A stretch of DNA of 64,000 nucleotides from Desulfarculus baarsii DSM 2075 (lineage in GTDB: Bacteria > Desulfobacterota > Desulfarculia > Desulfarculales > Desulfarculaceae): contig NC_014365.1 of assembly GCF_000143965.1 (NCBI RefSeq), forward strand, positions 1,577,501-1,641,500. The letters run 5' to 3'. Both the position numbers and the translations under genes were made by a program. Shown here piece after piece: positions 35,671 to 44,318 of this stretch. Position 1 is the stretch's first letter. The number at the start of each line of letters is the position of its first letter. The notes below the pieces were generated by a model that saw only the letters and a list, made by a program, of their open reading frames with translations, did no database searches and was not told where the DNA came from.

Positions 35671-35699
35671 TTGACGTCGCAAGCTGATGCGCAGACTAT
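35671..35699 (+). promoter_or_regulatory. Predicted promoter of the V/A-type ATPase operon
   Basis: TTGACG (35671-35676) and GACTAT (35694-35699) are 17 nt apart. Transcription would start about 110 nt before the first gene of the operon. Confidence 0.45.
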
Positions 35700-35816
35700 A
35701 TGCCACGTTGATCCAAAGGCAAACACCCCCCATGCCGCGCGGCGGCAGGGAGATGAGCCTTGCCCGCGAGGTGCGGGCGTCGGGGGAGTATGGAATAGCC
35801 AGGAGGTTTAGAGGCA

Positions 35817-36449
35817 ATGGCGGATGCCAAATTGCAAGAACTGATCGATGTTCTGCGTAAGCAGGGCGTGGAGAGCGGGGAAGATAGCGCCCGCCAGATC
35901 GTGGCCTCGGCCGAGAAGGAGGCCGAGCGGATCCTGGCCCAGGCCCGGACCGAGGCCGAGGCGGTCGTGACCAAGGCGCAGAGCGAGGCCGACAACCTGA
36001 AAAAGCGGTTGGAGTCGTCGCTGGAAATCGCCGCGTCGCAGTTTGTAACCAATCTGAAGAGCCAGGTCGAGGAGAGCCTTCTCGTCTTGCCTCTGCGCCA
36101 GAAGCTCGACGAGAATCTGGCGGACGAGTCCCTGCTCAAGGGGCTGATCGCCAAGCTGGTGGAGAACTACTCCGCTGGTTCGCCCGAGGACGATATGAAG
36201 ATCATCCTGGGCAAGGACGCTGGCGAGTCTCTGAAGAGCTACGTGTTGGGCTTGGGCGCCAAGGTCAAGCTCAGCCAGGATCTGGAGTCTTACGGCGCGC
36301 GTTACGGGCTCGTCGTCGAGCTTGGCTCCGGCAAGGTGCGCGTGGACTTCACGGACGAGGCGTTTTTGGCCTTGTTCCTGCGGTTTTTGTCGCCGGCCTT
36401 CCGCGAGATGTTCCGTAACGTGAAAGTGGGGAAAGCGGCCCAGCAATGA
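35817..36449 (+). CDS. atpE: V/A-type ATPase subunit E
   Basis: Peripheral-stalk subunit of a rotary V/A-type ATPase; 210 residues. A long N-terminal coiled coil (residues about 5-70, rich in Ala, Glu and Lys: AEKEAERILAQARTEAEAVV) is followed by a globular C-terminal domain that binds the A3B3 head. AGGAGG lies 10 nt before the ATG. It opens a seven-gene operon and overlaps the next gene by 4 nt. The usual coiled-coil partner (subunit G/H) is not encoded in the operon. Confidence 0.88.
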   Translation: MADAKLQELIDVLRKQGVESGEDSARQIVASAEKEAERILAQARTEAEAVVTKAQSEADNLKKRLESSLEIAASQFVTNLKSQVEESLLVLPLRQKLDENLADESLLKGLIAKLVENYSAGSPEDDMKIILGKDAGESLKSYVLGLGAKVKLSQDLESYGARYGLVVELGSGKVRVDFTDEAFLALFLRFLSPAFREMFRNVKVGKAAQQ

Positions 36450-37207
36450 AGTACTACTTCCTGGCCACCTATCTGCCCGAACTCCAGCGCGACGACAAGA
36501 AAGTCAGGGTGAGCCTGGCCGAATTGTTGGGCGAGCCCCAGGCTTACGCCCGCGAGGATTGGGCCGATATCGAGCTCGTCCTCTTGGCTGGGGATATCTT
36601 CGTCCTGGAACGTTTGTTGACGGGCAAACCCGCCGAGGTGGAACACACGCTTTACGGCGTTGAATTTTGGCGGGAACAGATCAAATCCCCCAAGGAAGGC
36701 CCGGCCTTCCTTGTAACGTTTATGGAGCAGCTGGAGCCGGGCCGGCTGGCCAGTCCGAAGGTGGTGGAAGACCTCTACGCCGCCTACTTCAACCACGCCA
36801 TGGCCACGGCGCGCAACGGTTTGCTGCGCAACTATCTGGCCTTTGAGCGCGATCTGCGCAACATCCTGGCCGCCCTGCGCGCCCGCGAGAAGAATCTGGT
36901 CGTGACCGACCATCTGGTGGGCGAGGGCGAGCTGATCGAAAACATCGCCCGCTCGCGAGCCGAGGATTTTGGTCTGGGGGGTGATTACCCCTTCATGGAA
37001 AAGTTGCTGGCCGCCAAGGATCCCCAACAGATGCAAGACGCCCACGAGCAGATTTTGTGGAATTTCCTGGACGAGGAGGCGGGGCAGGATCCCTTCGCCT
37101 TCGACGCCCTTTTGGCCTATCTGCTCAAGTTGACCATGTTGGAAAAACGGCTGGCCCTCAATGAAGACGAAGCCATGGCTCGGGTCAGGCGATGGGAGGC
37201 GCTATAA
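36446..37207 (+). CDS. DUF2764 protein, probable subunit C equivalent of the V/A-ATPase
   Basis: A 253-residue soluble, mostly helical protein starting KYYFLATYLPEL. It belongs by pattern and position to DUF2764, which in spirochaetes, chlamydiae and Bacteroidetes sits between subunits E and A of the V-type ATPase operon and is thought to replace subunit C, the link between head and membrane ring. Recognisable features are YAAYFNHAMATARNGLLRNYLAFERDLRN and the C-terminal LLKLTMLEKRLALN. Its ATG overlaps the stop of the E subunit gene. The functional assignment follows from synteny. Confidence 0.8.
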   Translation: MKYYFLATYLPELQRDDKKVRVSLAELLGEPQAYAREDWADIELVLLAGDIFVLERLLTGKPAEVEHTLYGVEFWREQIKSPKEGPAFLVTFMEQLEPGRLASPKVVEDLYAAYFNHAMATARNGLLRNYLAFERDLRNILAALRAREKNLVVTDHLVGEGELIENIARSRAEDFGLGGDYPFMEKLLAAKDPQQMQDAHEQILWNFLDEEAGQDPFAFDALLAYLLKLTMLEKRLALNEDEAMARVRRWEAL

Positions 37208-37208
37208 G

Positions 37209-38954
37209 ATGAACGCCACGGGAAAAGTGTTAGCGGCCTACGGCAACTTGGTCACGGTGCAGTTTGACAGCAACGTGCGCCAGAACGAGGTGGCCTACAT
37301 AGTCACCGCCGACGGCCGTATGAAAAGCGAAGTAATCCGGGTGCGCGGCGACCAATGTTACGCCCAGGTGTTCGAGGACACTCGCGGCATCAAGGTTGGC
37401 GACGCGGTGGAGTTCACCGGCGACCTGCTGGTCGTCGAGTTGGGCCCCGGCATCCTTCAGCAGATCTACGACGGTCTGCAAAACCCCCTGCCCAAGCTTT
37501 CGGAGGCCACGGGCCTGTTCCTTAAGCGAGGCGTCTACATCGATCCGCTGGACCGCCAGGTCAAGTGGGACTTCACGCCCAAGGCCAAGGTCGGCGACGT
37601 TGTCGGGGCCGGCGACATGTTGGGCAGCGTGCCCGAGGGCAAGTTCGAGCACAAGATCTTCGTGCCCTTCAACTTCATCGGCAAGGCCAAGATCGTCGAG
37701 ATGGCGGCCAAGGGCGACTACACCGTGGTCGACACCATCGCGGTGGTCGAGGATCAAAGCGGCGCGCGGCAGAATCTGTGCATGATGCAGCGTTGGCCCA
37801 TCAAGATCGCCCTCAAGGACTACGAGGAGCGTCTGTTGCCGGTGGAGCCCTTGGTCACCGGCTGCCGCATCATCGACTCGTTCTACCCCGTCGCCAAGGG
37901 CGGCACGGCCTGCATCCCCGGCCCCTTCGGCTCGGGCAAGACGGTGCTCCAGCAGATCATCAGCCGCTACGCCGACGTGGACGTGATCATCGTCGCGGCC
38001 TGCGGCGAGCGTGCCGGCGAGGTCGTCGAGACCCTGCGCGAGTTCCCCCATTTGGAAGACCCCTACACCGGGCGCACACTGATGGAGCGCACGGTCATCA
38101 TCTGCAACACCTCCTCGATGCCGGTGGCCGCCCGCGAGGCCTCGATCTACACCGCCATCACCATCGGCGAGTACTATCGCCAGATGGGCCTGGACGTGTT
38201 GCTGCTGGCCGACTCCACCTCCCGCTGGGCCCAGGCCCTGCGCGAGATGAGCGGCCGTCTGGAAGAGATTCCCGGCGAGGAGGCCTTCCCGGCCTACCTG
38301 CAGTCGCGCATCGCCGAGTTTTACGAGCGGGCCGGCTTTGTCCGGCTGAAAAGCGGCGAGACCGGCTCGGTTTCGGTTATCGGCACCGTCTCGCCCGCCG
38401 GCGGCAACTTCGAGGAGCCGGTGACCCAGGGCACCCTGGCCGTGGTCGGCGCCTTCCTGGGCCTGACCTGGGCCCGGTCCAACGCCCGCCGCTTCCCGGC
38501 CATCGACCCGCTGATCTCGTGGTCCAAGTACCTCGACCAGATGCGCGACAGTCTCGACAAGCTCGATCCGGCTTGGATCGCTTCGGTGGCCAAGGCCCAG
38601 CGCATGATCTTCGATGGCAACGAGATCAAAAAACGCATGGACGTCGTCGGCGAGGAAGGCACTTCCATCTCCGACTTCATCATCTATCTGAAGGCGGAGT
38701 TCCTGGACTCGGTCTACCTGCAGCAGAACGCCTTTGACAAGGTCGACGCCTACAACACCATGGAGCGTCAGGTCTATACCTTCAAGAAGGTGCTCGAGCT
38801 GATGGACAAGGAAATCAAGGTGACCGACAAGGACGAGGCCCGTGACCTCTTCTTCCGCCTGGCCGCCCTGTTCAAGAACATGAACGCCTCGGCCATGCAG
38901 AGCGAGGAGTTCGCGAAGTTCGAAAGTCAAATAAACGATTTCATCGGGAGTTAG
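37209..38954 (+). CDS. atpA: V/A-type ATPase catalytic subunit A
   Basis: Nucleotide-hydrolysing subunit of the head; 581 residues. Walker A is GPFGSGKT at about 238-245, preceded by the non-homologous insert (about 110-200) that distinguishes A subunits from F-type beta. The catalytic region GERAGEVVETL and the Walker B region LLLADSTSRWAQALRE are present. The start is ATG 37209, one nt after the preceding stop, with GGGAGG 10 nt upstream. It forms the hexamer with subunit B, encoded 3 nt downstream. Confidence 0.97.
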   Translation: MNATGKVLAAYGNLVTVQFDSNVRQNEVAYIVTADGRMKSEVIRVRGDQCYAQVFEDTRGIKVGDAVEFTGDLLVVELGPGILQQIYDGLQNPLPKLSEATGLFLKRGVYIDPLDRQVKWDFTPKAKVGDVVGAGDMLGSVPEGKFEHKIFVPFNFIGKAKIVEMAAKGDYTVVDTIAVVEDQSGARQNLCMMQRWPIKIALKDYEERLLPVEPLVTGCRIIDSFYPVAKGGTACIPGPFGSGKTVLQQIISRYADVDVIIVAACGERAGEVVETLREFPHLEDPYTGRTLMERTVIICNTSSMPVAAREASIYTAITIGEYYRQMGLDVLLLADSTSRWAQALREMSGRLEEIPGEEAFPAYLQSRIAEFYERAGFVRLKSGETGSVSVIGTVSPAGGNFEEPVTQGTLAVVGAFLGLTWARSNARRFPAIDPLISWSKYLDQMRDSLDKLDPAWIASVAKAQRMIFDGNEIKKRMDVVGEEGTSISDFIIYLKAEFLDSVYLQQNAFDKVDAYNTMERQVYTFKKVLELMDKEIKVTDKDEARDLFFRLAALFKNMNASAMQSEEFAKFESQINDFIGS

Positions 38955-38957
38955 GCC

Positions 38958-40277
38958 GTGCGCTCCATAATCACAAAGATCAAGGAGATCACCGGCAACA
39001 TCGCCACCCTGGAAGCCTCCGGCGTGGGTCTGGGCGAGTTGGCGGTGGTTCAGTCGCCCGGACAAAGCACCCTGGGCCAGGTTATCCGCGTCAACCAGGA
39101 AAACGTGACCATCCAGGTCTTCGGCGGCACCAAGGGCATCTCCACCAGCGACCAGGTGCGTTTTCTTGGCCACCCCATGCAGGTGAAGTACGGTCCCTCG
39201 CTGATGGGCCGCATCTTCAATGGTTCCGGCGTGCCCATCGACGGCGGCCCCGAGCCGGTCGAGGAGGAGATCGCCATCGGCGGGCCGTCCTTCAACCCGG
39301 CCAACCGCATCATCCCCCAGCAGATGATCCGCACCAACATCCCCATGATCGACCTGTTCAACTCGCTGGTGGTCAGCCAGAAGCTGCCCATTTTCTCCAT
39401 CCCCGGCGAGCCCTACAACCAGCTGCTGGCCCGGGTCGGCATGCAGGCCGAGGCCGACATCATCATCCTGGGCGGCATGGGTCTGAAGTTCGACGACTTC
39501 ACCTTCTTCAAGCGCACGTTTGAGGAAAGTGGCGTCATGAACCGCGTGATCATGTTCATCCACCAGGCCTCCGACCCGGTGGTCGAGTGCTTGTTGGTGC
39601 CGGACATGGCCCTGGCCGTGGCCGAGCGCTTCGCCGAGGCCGGCCAGCGCGTGTTGGTGCTTCTGACCGACATGACCAACTTCGCCGACTCGTTGAAGGA
39701 AATCTCCATCTCCATGGAGCAGATCCCCAGCAACCGCGGTTACCCCGGCGACCTTTACTCCCAGTTGGCCAGCCGTTACGAGAAGGCCGTCGACATCGAG
39801 GGCGCCGGCGGCATCACCCTGCTGGCCGTGACGACCATGCCCGGCGACGACGTCACCCACCCGGTGCCAGACAACACCGGTTACATCACCGAGGGCCAGT
39901 TCTATCTGCGCCACGGCGTCATCGACCCCTTCGGCTCGCTGTCGCGCCTGAAGCAGAACGTGGTCGGCAAGGTCACCCGCAAGGACCACAACGACATCAT
40001 GAACACCATGATTCGTTTGTATTCCGACTGCCGCGAATCGCGCAACAAGATCGCCATGGGTTTCAAGGTCTCCAAGTGGGACGAAACCCTGCTGGCCTAC
40101 GGCAAGGACTTCGAAACCGAACTCATGGACCTGAACGTCAACCTGCCCATCGAGCAAGCGCTGGACCGTTGCTGGACCATCCTTGCCCGTCACTTCGACC
40201 CGGTGCAGACCGGCTTGAAGCAGGAGTTGGTGGACCAATTCTGGCCCAAGGAGAACAAGGAGGCCCAGGCGGCGTAA
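38958..40277 (+). CDS. atpB: V/A-type ATPase regulatory subunit B
   Basis: Non-catalytic head subunit; 439 residues. At the position of Walker A it has [14 protein letters not shown], without the GKT of a working P-loop, as expected for subunit B. Other conserved pieces are the N-terminal beta-barrel ([18 protein letters not shown]), [20 protein letters not shown] and the [18 protein letters not shown] loop. GTG start with GGGAG 8 nt upstream. Confidence 0.97.
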   Translation: MRSIITKIKEITGNIATLEASGVGLGELAVVQSPGQSTLGQVIRVNQENVTIQVFGGTKGISTSDQVRFLGHPMQVKYGPSLMGRIFNGSGVPIDGGPEPVEEEIAIGGPSFNPANRIIPQQMIRTNIPMIDLFNSLVVSQKLPIFSIPGEPYNQLLARVGMQAEADIIILGGMGLKFDDFTFFKRTFEESGVMNRVIMFIHQASDPVVECLLVPDMALAVAERFAEAGQRVLVLLTDMTNFADSLKEISISMEQIPSNRGYPGDLYSQLASRYEKAVDIEGAGGITLLAVTTMPGDDVTHPVPDNTGYITEGQFYLRHGVIDPFGSLSRLKQNVVGKVTRKDHNDIMNTMIRLYSDCRESRNKIAMGFKVSKWDETLLAYGKDFETELMDLNVNLPIEQALDRCWTILARHFDPVQTGLKQELVDQFWPKENKEAQAA

Positions 40278-40281
40278 AGTT

Positions 40282-40896
40282 ATGGCGGACAAGCCTAAAC
40301 TCAACAAGACCGCGCTGAAGGGGCAGAGGGACGCACTGTCCAAGTACCAGAAGTTCCTGCCTATTCTGCAACTAAAGAAAATGCAGTTGCAGTTGGTCAT
40401 CCGGCAATTGGAGCCGGTGGTCGAAAAGCAGCGGCAGGACATGGAACGGGCGGTAGGCGGCATTAAACCCTGGGCCGCGTTGCTGACCGATCAGGCGGCG
40501 GACCTCGACGGCCTGCTGGTGGTCAAGGACGTGCTGACCGATCGGGACAACATCGCCGGCGTGGAAGTGCCAGAGTTCCGTGAAGTCACTTTCGAGGAGA
40601 AGCCCTACTCCTTGTTCGCCACGCCACCGTGGCTGGACATGGCCGTGGCGGCCTTGCGTCGGCTGATTGCCCTGCGCGAGGAACTGCGCGTGCTGATGGA
40701 AAAGGAGCGCATCCTGCGCGAGGAACTGCGGACCACCACCCAGCGGGTCAACCTGTTCGAGAAAAAACTCATCCCGGAACTTAAGGAAAATATCCGCAAG
40801 ATCAAGATCTTCCTGGGTGACGAGGAGACGTCCGCCGTGGGTCGGGCCAAGTTGGCCAAGGCCAAGCTGGTTCAGCAGCAGGAGGTGGCAAGTTGA
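40282..40896 (+). CDS. atpD: V/A-type ATPase subunit D (central rotor shaft)
   Basis: Antiparallel coiled-coil shaft that rotates inside the A3B3 head; 204 residues. N- and C-terminal long helices (KTALKGQRDALSKYQKFLPILQLKKMQLQ and RVNLFEKKLIPELKENIRKIKIFLGDEE-like, the latter the D-subunit signature) flank a middle hairpin. The FF..KL sequence RVNLFEKKLIP is the family mark. No subunit F gene, the usual partner of D, is seen in the operon. The stop overlaps the TTG start of subunit I. Confidence 0.92.
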   Translation: MADKPKLNKTALKGQRDALSKYQKFLPILQLKKMQLQLVIRQLEPVVEKQRQDMERAVGGIKPWAALLTDQAADLDGLLVVKDVLTDRDNIAGVEVPEFREVTFEEKPYSLFATPPWLDMAVAALRRLIALREELRVLMEKERILREELRTTTQRVNLFEKKLIPELKENIRKIKIFLGDEETSAVGRAKLAKAKLVQQQEVAS

Positions 40897-42665
40897 TCCT
40901 TCCCATGACCAAAATAACCTTCCTCGGGTTGGGCTCGCAAAAGGAAGCTTTCCTGAAGCGTTTGCAGGAGGTTGGGGTGACCCACCTGATCCTGCCGGCC
41001 GAGACCGAGGAGCCCCAAGAGGTGGCGCGCGAGCTGCAAAAGGTCGGCGACGCCAAGAAGTTCCTGGCCAGGCGCCTGACCGACAAGAAGGCCACGCCCA
41101 GCCAGAACGACTACGAGGCCGTCTGCGCCCGGCGCGACGCCCTCGCCCACGAGGAGGCCAGCCTGCAGACGGAGTTGGCCATCCTCAAAAAAGACAAGGC
41201 TCTGATGCTGCCCTGGGGCGATTTCGACCCGGCCTCGCTGGGGGCGCTGGAAGCCAAGGGCTTCAAGGCCTACTTCTACCGCCTGGGTCAGTCCGCCTTC
41301 GCCGGGCTCGACCTGAGCGGGTTGCATAGCTTCGTCGTTTCCGACACGCCCGGCGAGGTGGCCTTGGTGGTTTTCGGCCAGGCGCAGCCGGAACTGGGCG
41401 TTTTGCCCGAAAAACTGCCGGCCAAGGGCCTTTCGCGGATCGAGCGCGAGATCGAGGCGGCCAATCAGCGTCTGACGGCGATTCAGGCCGAATACGCCGA
41501 ACTGGCTCGTAATCTCAAGACCCTGGAAAAGGCCGAAGCCAGCCTGACCGACGAACTGACTTATCAGCGCGCCGTGCTCAACACCGACGGCGAACTGGGC
41601 GATAAGCTGTTCTTGGTGCGCTGCTGGTCGCCCATGGCGGCCGACGAGCTCGTCAAGAAGATAGGGCCGGAGTTCGCGTTCCATCACTACGCCGAGGAAC
41701 CACAGGAGGGCGACCGCGTGCCGGTGCTGCTCTCCAACAAGCCGGCGTTCGCGCCCGGCGAGGATCTGGTCGGCATCTACAGCCACCCCAATTATTCCGA
41801 CTTCGACCCCAGTGGTCTGGTGCTGTGGTGCTTCACGATCTTCTACGGCATGATCATCGGCGACGCCGGCTATGGCTCGGTGCTGTTATTGATTAGCGTG
41901 CTTCTGCAACTCAAGGTCAAGAGCGAATCGCCCATGTTCAAGCGCATGTTGCGCCTGAGCTACATGCTTTCCTGCTCGACGATCTTCTTCGGGCTGATCT
42001 CGGCGTCGTACTTCGGCGTGGCGCTTAGCGACGACAGCCCTCTGAAAAGCATCATGCTGATGGATCTGGGCACCAAAGAGGGCCAGAACCACGTGATGCT
42101 GGTCTCGTGCGTGATGGGCATGGTCCACTTGACGGTGGCCCTGCTGATCAAGCTCTACCGGACCAAGGATCTGGCCGCCTTGGGCTGGATTCTCGTGACC
42201 TGGGGCGGATATCTGTTATTCGACGGCAAGGTGGCCGGCGGCCCGTACGGCGAGATCGGTCAGTGGACATTGATCGCCGGTTTCGCGCTGGTGCTGTTGT
42301 TCACGTCCAACAGCCGCAACGTGATCATCCGCTTGGCGGTGGGCCTCAACGGCGTGTTGGGGGTGGTGCAGTTGTTCGCCGACGTGCTGTCCTACATGCG
42401 CCTTTTCGCCCTAGGCCTGGCCACGATGTACATGTGTCAAACCTTCAACTTGCTGGGCGGCATGGTCTTCGACGCCATCCCCTGGGCCTGGTTGGGGGCG
42501 TTGCCGGCGGTGTTGGTGCTGGTCATCGGCCACTCGATCAACATCGTGCTGGGCATCATGGGCGGCGTGGTTCACGGACTGCGTCTGAACTTCCTTGAGT
42601 GGTATCGCTGGTGCTTCGAGGGTGACGGTCTGCCGTTCAAGCCTTTCCGGCAAGTCGCCAACTGA
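40893..42665 (+). CDS. atpI: V/A-type ATPase membrane subunit I (stator, ion half-channels)
   Basis: Stator subunit equivalent to eukaryotic subunit a; 590 residues. The N-terminal half (about 1-300) is cytoplasmic and coiled-coil; about seven to eight membrane helices begin near residue 307 (WCFTIFYGMIIGDAGYG). The essential Arg facing the rotor ring is in SYMRLFALGLA near residue 503. The start is TTG 40893, overlapping the previous stop (TTGA); GGAGGT at 40881-40886 is well spaced for it and too far for the in-frame ATG at 40905, so the ribosome site decides in favour of TTG. Confidence 0.93.
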   Translation: MILPMTKITFLGLGSQKEAFLKRLQEVGVTHLILPAETEEPQEVARELQKVGDAKKFLARRLTDKKATPSQNDYEAVCARRDALAHEEASLQTELAILKKDKALMLPWGDFDPASLGALEAKGFKAYFYRLGQSAFAGLDLSGLHSFVVSDTPGEVALVVFGQAQPELGVLPEKLPAKGLSRIEREIEAANQRLTAIQAEYAELARNLKTLEKAEASLTDELTYQRAVLNTDGELGDKLFLVRCWSPMAADELVKKIGPEFAFHHYAEEPQEGDRVPVLLSNKPAFAPGEDLVGIYSHPNYSDFDPSGLVLWCFTIFYGMIIGDAGYGSVLLLISVLLQLKVKSESPMFKRMLRLSYMLSCSTIFFGLISASYFGVALSDDSPLKSIMLMDLGTKEGQNHVMLVSCVMGMVHLTVALLIKLYRTKDLAALGWILVTWGGYLLFDGKVAGGPYGEIGQWTLIAGFALVLLFTSNSRNVIIRLAVGLNGVLGVVQLFADVLSYMRLFALGLATMYMCQTFNLLGGMVFDAIPWAWLGALPAVLVLVIGHSINIVLGIMGGVVHGLRLNFLEWYRWCFEGDGLPFKPFRQVAN

Positions 42666-42685
42666 ATGCAATTATAGAGATTAGT

Positions 42686-42702
42686 TAGGAGGATAAAAGG
42701 GT
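42686..42702 (+). promoter_or_regulatory. Strong ribosome site of the rotor-ring gene
   Basis: TTAGGAGGATAAAAGGGT precedes the ATG at 42703 within an A/T-rich 37-nt spacer that is unlike the GC-rich junctions elsewhere in the operon. High translation is expected for subunit K, the protein needed in most copies per complex. Confidence 0.6.
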
Positions 42703-43140
42703 ATGGACTTCGCTACGGCAATGGGCTATCTGGGCTGCGCCTTCGCTATTGGCATTCCCGCCATCGGAAGCGCCATCGGCGTCGCCACCGCTGGCGCCGC
42801 CTCTCACGGGGCCATGGCCAAGGTCGAGGAGGGTCACGGTAAATTCATCGGTATTTCCGCCGCTCCCTCGAGCCAGACCATTTACGGCCTCATCTTGATG
42901 TTTGTGCTGATGGGCAAGGTCGCCAATTCGGGCCTGGCCGTCCTGGGCATCGGCATCTTCTGCGGCTTGGCCTGCGCCGCCTCGGCCATCTATCAGGGCA
43001 AGGTCGCCGCCACCGCCATCCTGGCTTCTTCCAAGAAGCAGGAGATCTTCGGCAAGTGCTTCGCCGCGGCCGGTATCGTCGAGAGCTTCGCCATCTTCGC
43101 TTTGGTGGCCGGCTTGGTCATGGCGGGCAACCTGCAGTGA
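42703..43140 (+). CDS. atpK: V/A-type ATPase subunit K (rotor ring)
   Basis: Proteolipid of the membrane ring; 145 residues, a duplicated hairpin with four membrane helices. Helix 4 carries the ion-binding Glu (GIVESFAIFALV). The residues that bind sodium in the Enterococcus NtpK ring have counterparts here: SQ in PSSQTIYG after helix 2's start (Thr/Gln there), Gln in AIYQGKVAAT of helix 3 and the Glu of helix 4. Sodium coupling is therefore plausible, though not shown. The first hairpin lacks its own ion-binding Glu, as usual in V-type rings. Confidence 0.93.
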   Translation: MDFATAMGYLGCAFAIGIPAIGSAIGVATAGAASHGAMAKVEEGHGKFIGISAAPSSQTIYGLILMFVLMGKVANSGLAVLGIGIFCGLACAASAIYQGKVAATAILASSKKQEIFGKCFAAAGIVESFAIFALVAGLVMAGNLQ

Positions 43141-43148
43141 GTGAGTTG

Positions 43149-43190
43149 AAGGACGCTGGCCCCTGGGGTAGCCCCTCGGGCCTCGTCCTT
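43149..43190 (+). terminator. Long nested hairpin after the V/A-ATPase operon
   Basis: AAGGACG (43149-43155) pairs with CGTCCTT (43184-43190); inside it GGCCC pairs with GGGCC and GGGG with GCCCC. It is followed only by TCACTG, so termination may be partial. It separates the ATPase genes from the cytidylate-kinase-like gene. Confidence 0.5.
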
Positions 43191-43219
43191 TCACTGCCCG
43201 ATTACGAGGAAGTTGTGCC

Positions 43220-43837
43220 ATGGCTGTGGTGAGCATCTCGCGGCAATATGGTGCTGGCGGCGTGAAGCTGGGCATGAAATTGGCCGAGCGTCTGGGCTAC
43301 CAGTTCGTTGACCGCAACCTGCTGGGGCAGGTGGCCGAACAGGCCAACGTCTCGCTGAAGTGGGTGGAGGAAGTGGAAAAGGAGGCCGGCGGCCTCATGG
43401 CCCGTTTCGTGGCGGAATGGGCGCGCCAACATCCTCACGTGCGAAACATTCCCGACGCCTCCACTCGATTTGACGAGACTGCTTATCGGGCGTTTTTGAC
43501 CAGGGTCATCAGCAATCTGGCGGCTGGCGATCGGGTGGTGTTCATGGGGCGCGGTTCGCAGTATATCCTGAAGAACAACCCCAAGGCCGTGCGCATTTCG
43601 CTGGTCGCCTCCGAACAGACGCGCATAGCCAACCTGATGGAGCACTACAGCGTCGATCGCGCCAAGGCCGAACACGTCGTGAACAAAGAAGAAAAGCGGC
43701 GTTTGGCCTTCCTGTGCGGTTTCGGCGAGGGCAAATCGGAAGAGACGGCCTGTTATCACGCGGTGCTCAACACCGGCTTGGTTCATCAAGACGACGCCGT
43801 CGATTTCATTTGCAAACTGGTCGAGCGCATCGGCTGA
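43220..43837 (+). CDS. Cytidylate kinase-like family protein
   Basis: A 205-residue soluble protein with the P-loop kinase pattern of the cytidylate-kinase-like family (AAA/Cmk2 type): VSISRQYGAGGVKLGMKLAERLGY at the N-terminus, where GAGG-x3-G replaces the usual Walker A; RVVFMGRGSQYIL as the second strand; and a lid region with several Arg/Lys (NKEEKRRLAFL). The substrate may be a nucleoside monophosphate but is not certain; members are often orphan enzymes distinct from the main Cmk. GAGGA precedes the ATG. A strong terminator follows, so it may be co-transcribed with the ATPase operon by read-through. Confidence 0.8.
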   Translation: MAVVSISRQYGAGGVKLGMKLAERLGYQFVDRNLLGQVAEQANVSLKWVEEVEKEAGGLMARFVAEWARQHPHVRNIPDASTRFDETAYRAFLTRVISNLAAGDRVVFMGRGSQYILKNNPKAVRISLVASEQTRIANLMEHYSVDRAKAEHVVNKEEKRRLAFLCGFGEGKSEETACYHAVLNTGLVHQDDAVDFICKLVERIG

Positions 43838-43878
43838 GCGGGGCGCCTGACCCGCCGCTGCTTTGACGTTGGATCACG

Positions 43879-43911
43879 GGGATCTCTTCCACGGGAAGGG
43901 ATCCCTTTTTT
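43879..43911 (+). terminator. Strong rho-independent terminator
   Basis: GGGATCTCTTCC (43879-43890) pairs with GGAAGGGATCCC (43894-43905) across a 3-nt loop, with one G-U pair, followed by six T. It ends the transcript of the kinase-like gene. Confidence 0.93.
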
Positions 43912-43918
43912 CGTGGCC

Positions 43919-44242
43919 TCAGATGTGACCGACCAAGTAGGAAGGCCCGTGCAGACGGGCCATGTCCAGCGAAAGCCTGGTGATGGCCATGCAGGCCTCC
44001 ATGGCTTGGTCGTAGACCGCCAGGCCGGCTTGATCCACGGCTTGGTCGGAGAGATCGGGCTGGTCGATGCCCAAAAAAGCGGCCAATTGGCCGACCGTGG
44101 CGCGGGCTTGGTGCAAGACGGCTTGCAGGTCGGCCGGCTGAAAGATGCGGCCCTGGGCGTTTTGCCGCTTCAATTGTTCCAGTTGGCTCGTGGTGAGCGC
44201 GATCTGGTCCAGAAAAGGCCGATAAGGGTTGTCCAGGGTCAT
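43919..44242 (-). CDS. Small helical protein of unknown function
   Basis: A 107-residue soluble protein, largely helical (FLDQIALTTSQLEQLKRQN, DLQAVLHQARATVGQLAAFLG, YDQAMEACMAITRLSLDMARL). I do not recognise the family; the layout resembles small four-helix bundle proteins. The ATG at 44242 is preceded by AGAGGCG. It lies after the strong terminator at 43879-43911, which could also stop transcripts from this side only weakly. Confidence 0.6.
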   Translation of the reverse strand: MTLDNPYRPFLDQIALTTSQLEQLKRQNAQGRIFQPADLQAVLHQARATVGQLAAFLGIDQPDLSDQAVDQAGLAVYDQAMEACMAITRLSLDMARLHGPSYLVGHI

Positions 44243-44318
44243 GGCGACGCCTCTATCTCAGGGTGATAATTACATTATCGGGTCTGGCTTGGTTCTGGTC
44301 AAGATGTGGTCGCCGTGG

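Larger units (their letters stand above)
35169..35816. other. 648-nt intergenic region between divergent ydcF and V/A-ATPase operons
   Basis: No convincing gene is seen; short frames on both strands have neither ribosome sites nor domain patterns. The stretch is richer in A/T than its surroundings around 35425-35660. It contains a predicted leftward promoter (35447-35474), a predicted rightward promoter (35671-35699) and a small hairpin (GCCCGC/GCGGGC at 35762-35777) in the leader of the ATPase operon. Confidence 0.6.

Noticed and set aside
37230-40463. A 1077-codon open frame on the minus strand across V/A-ATPase A and B
   Set aside because: Antisense shadow rich in His, Asp, Val and Gly; no domain or ribosome site, while the plus strand carries clear ATPase subunits.
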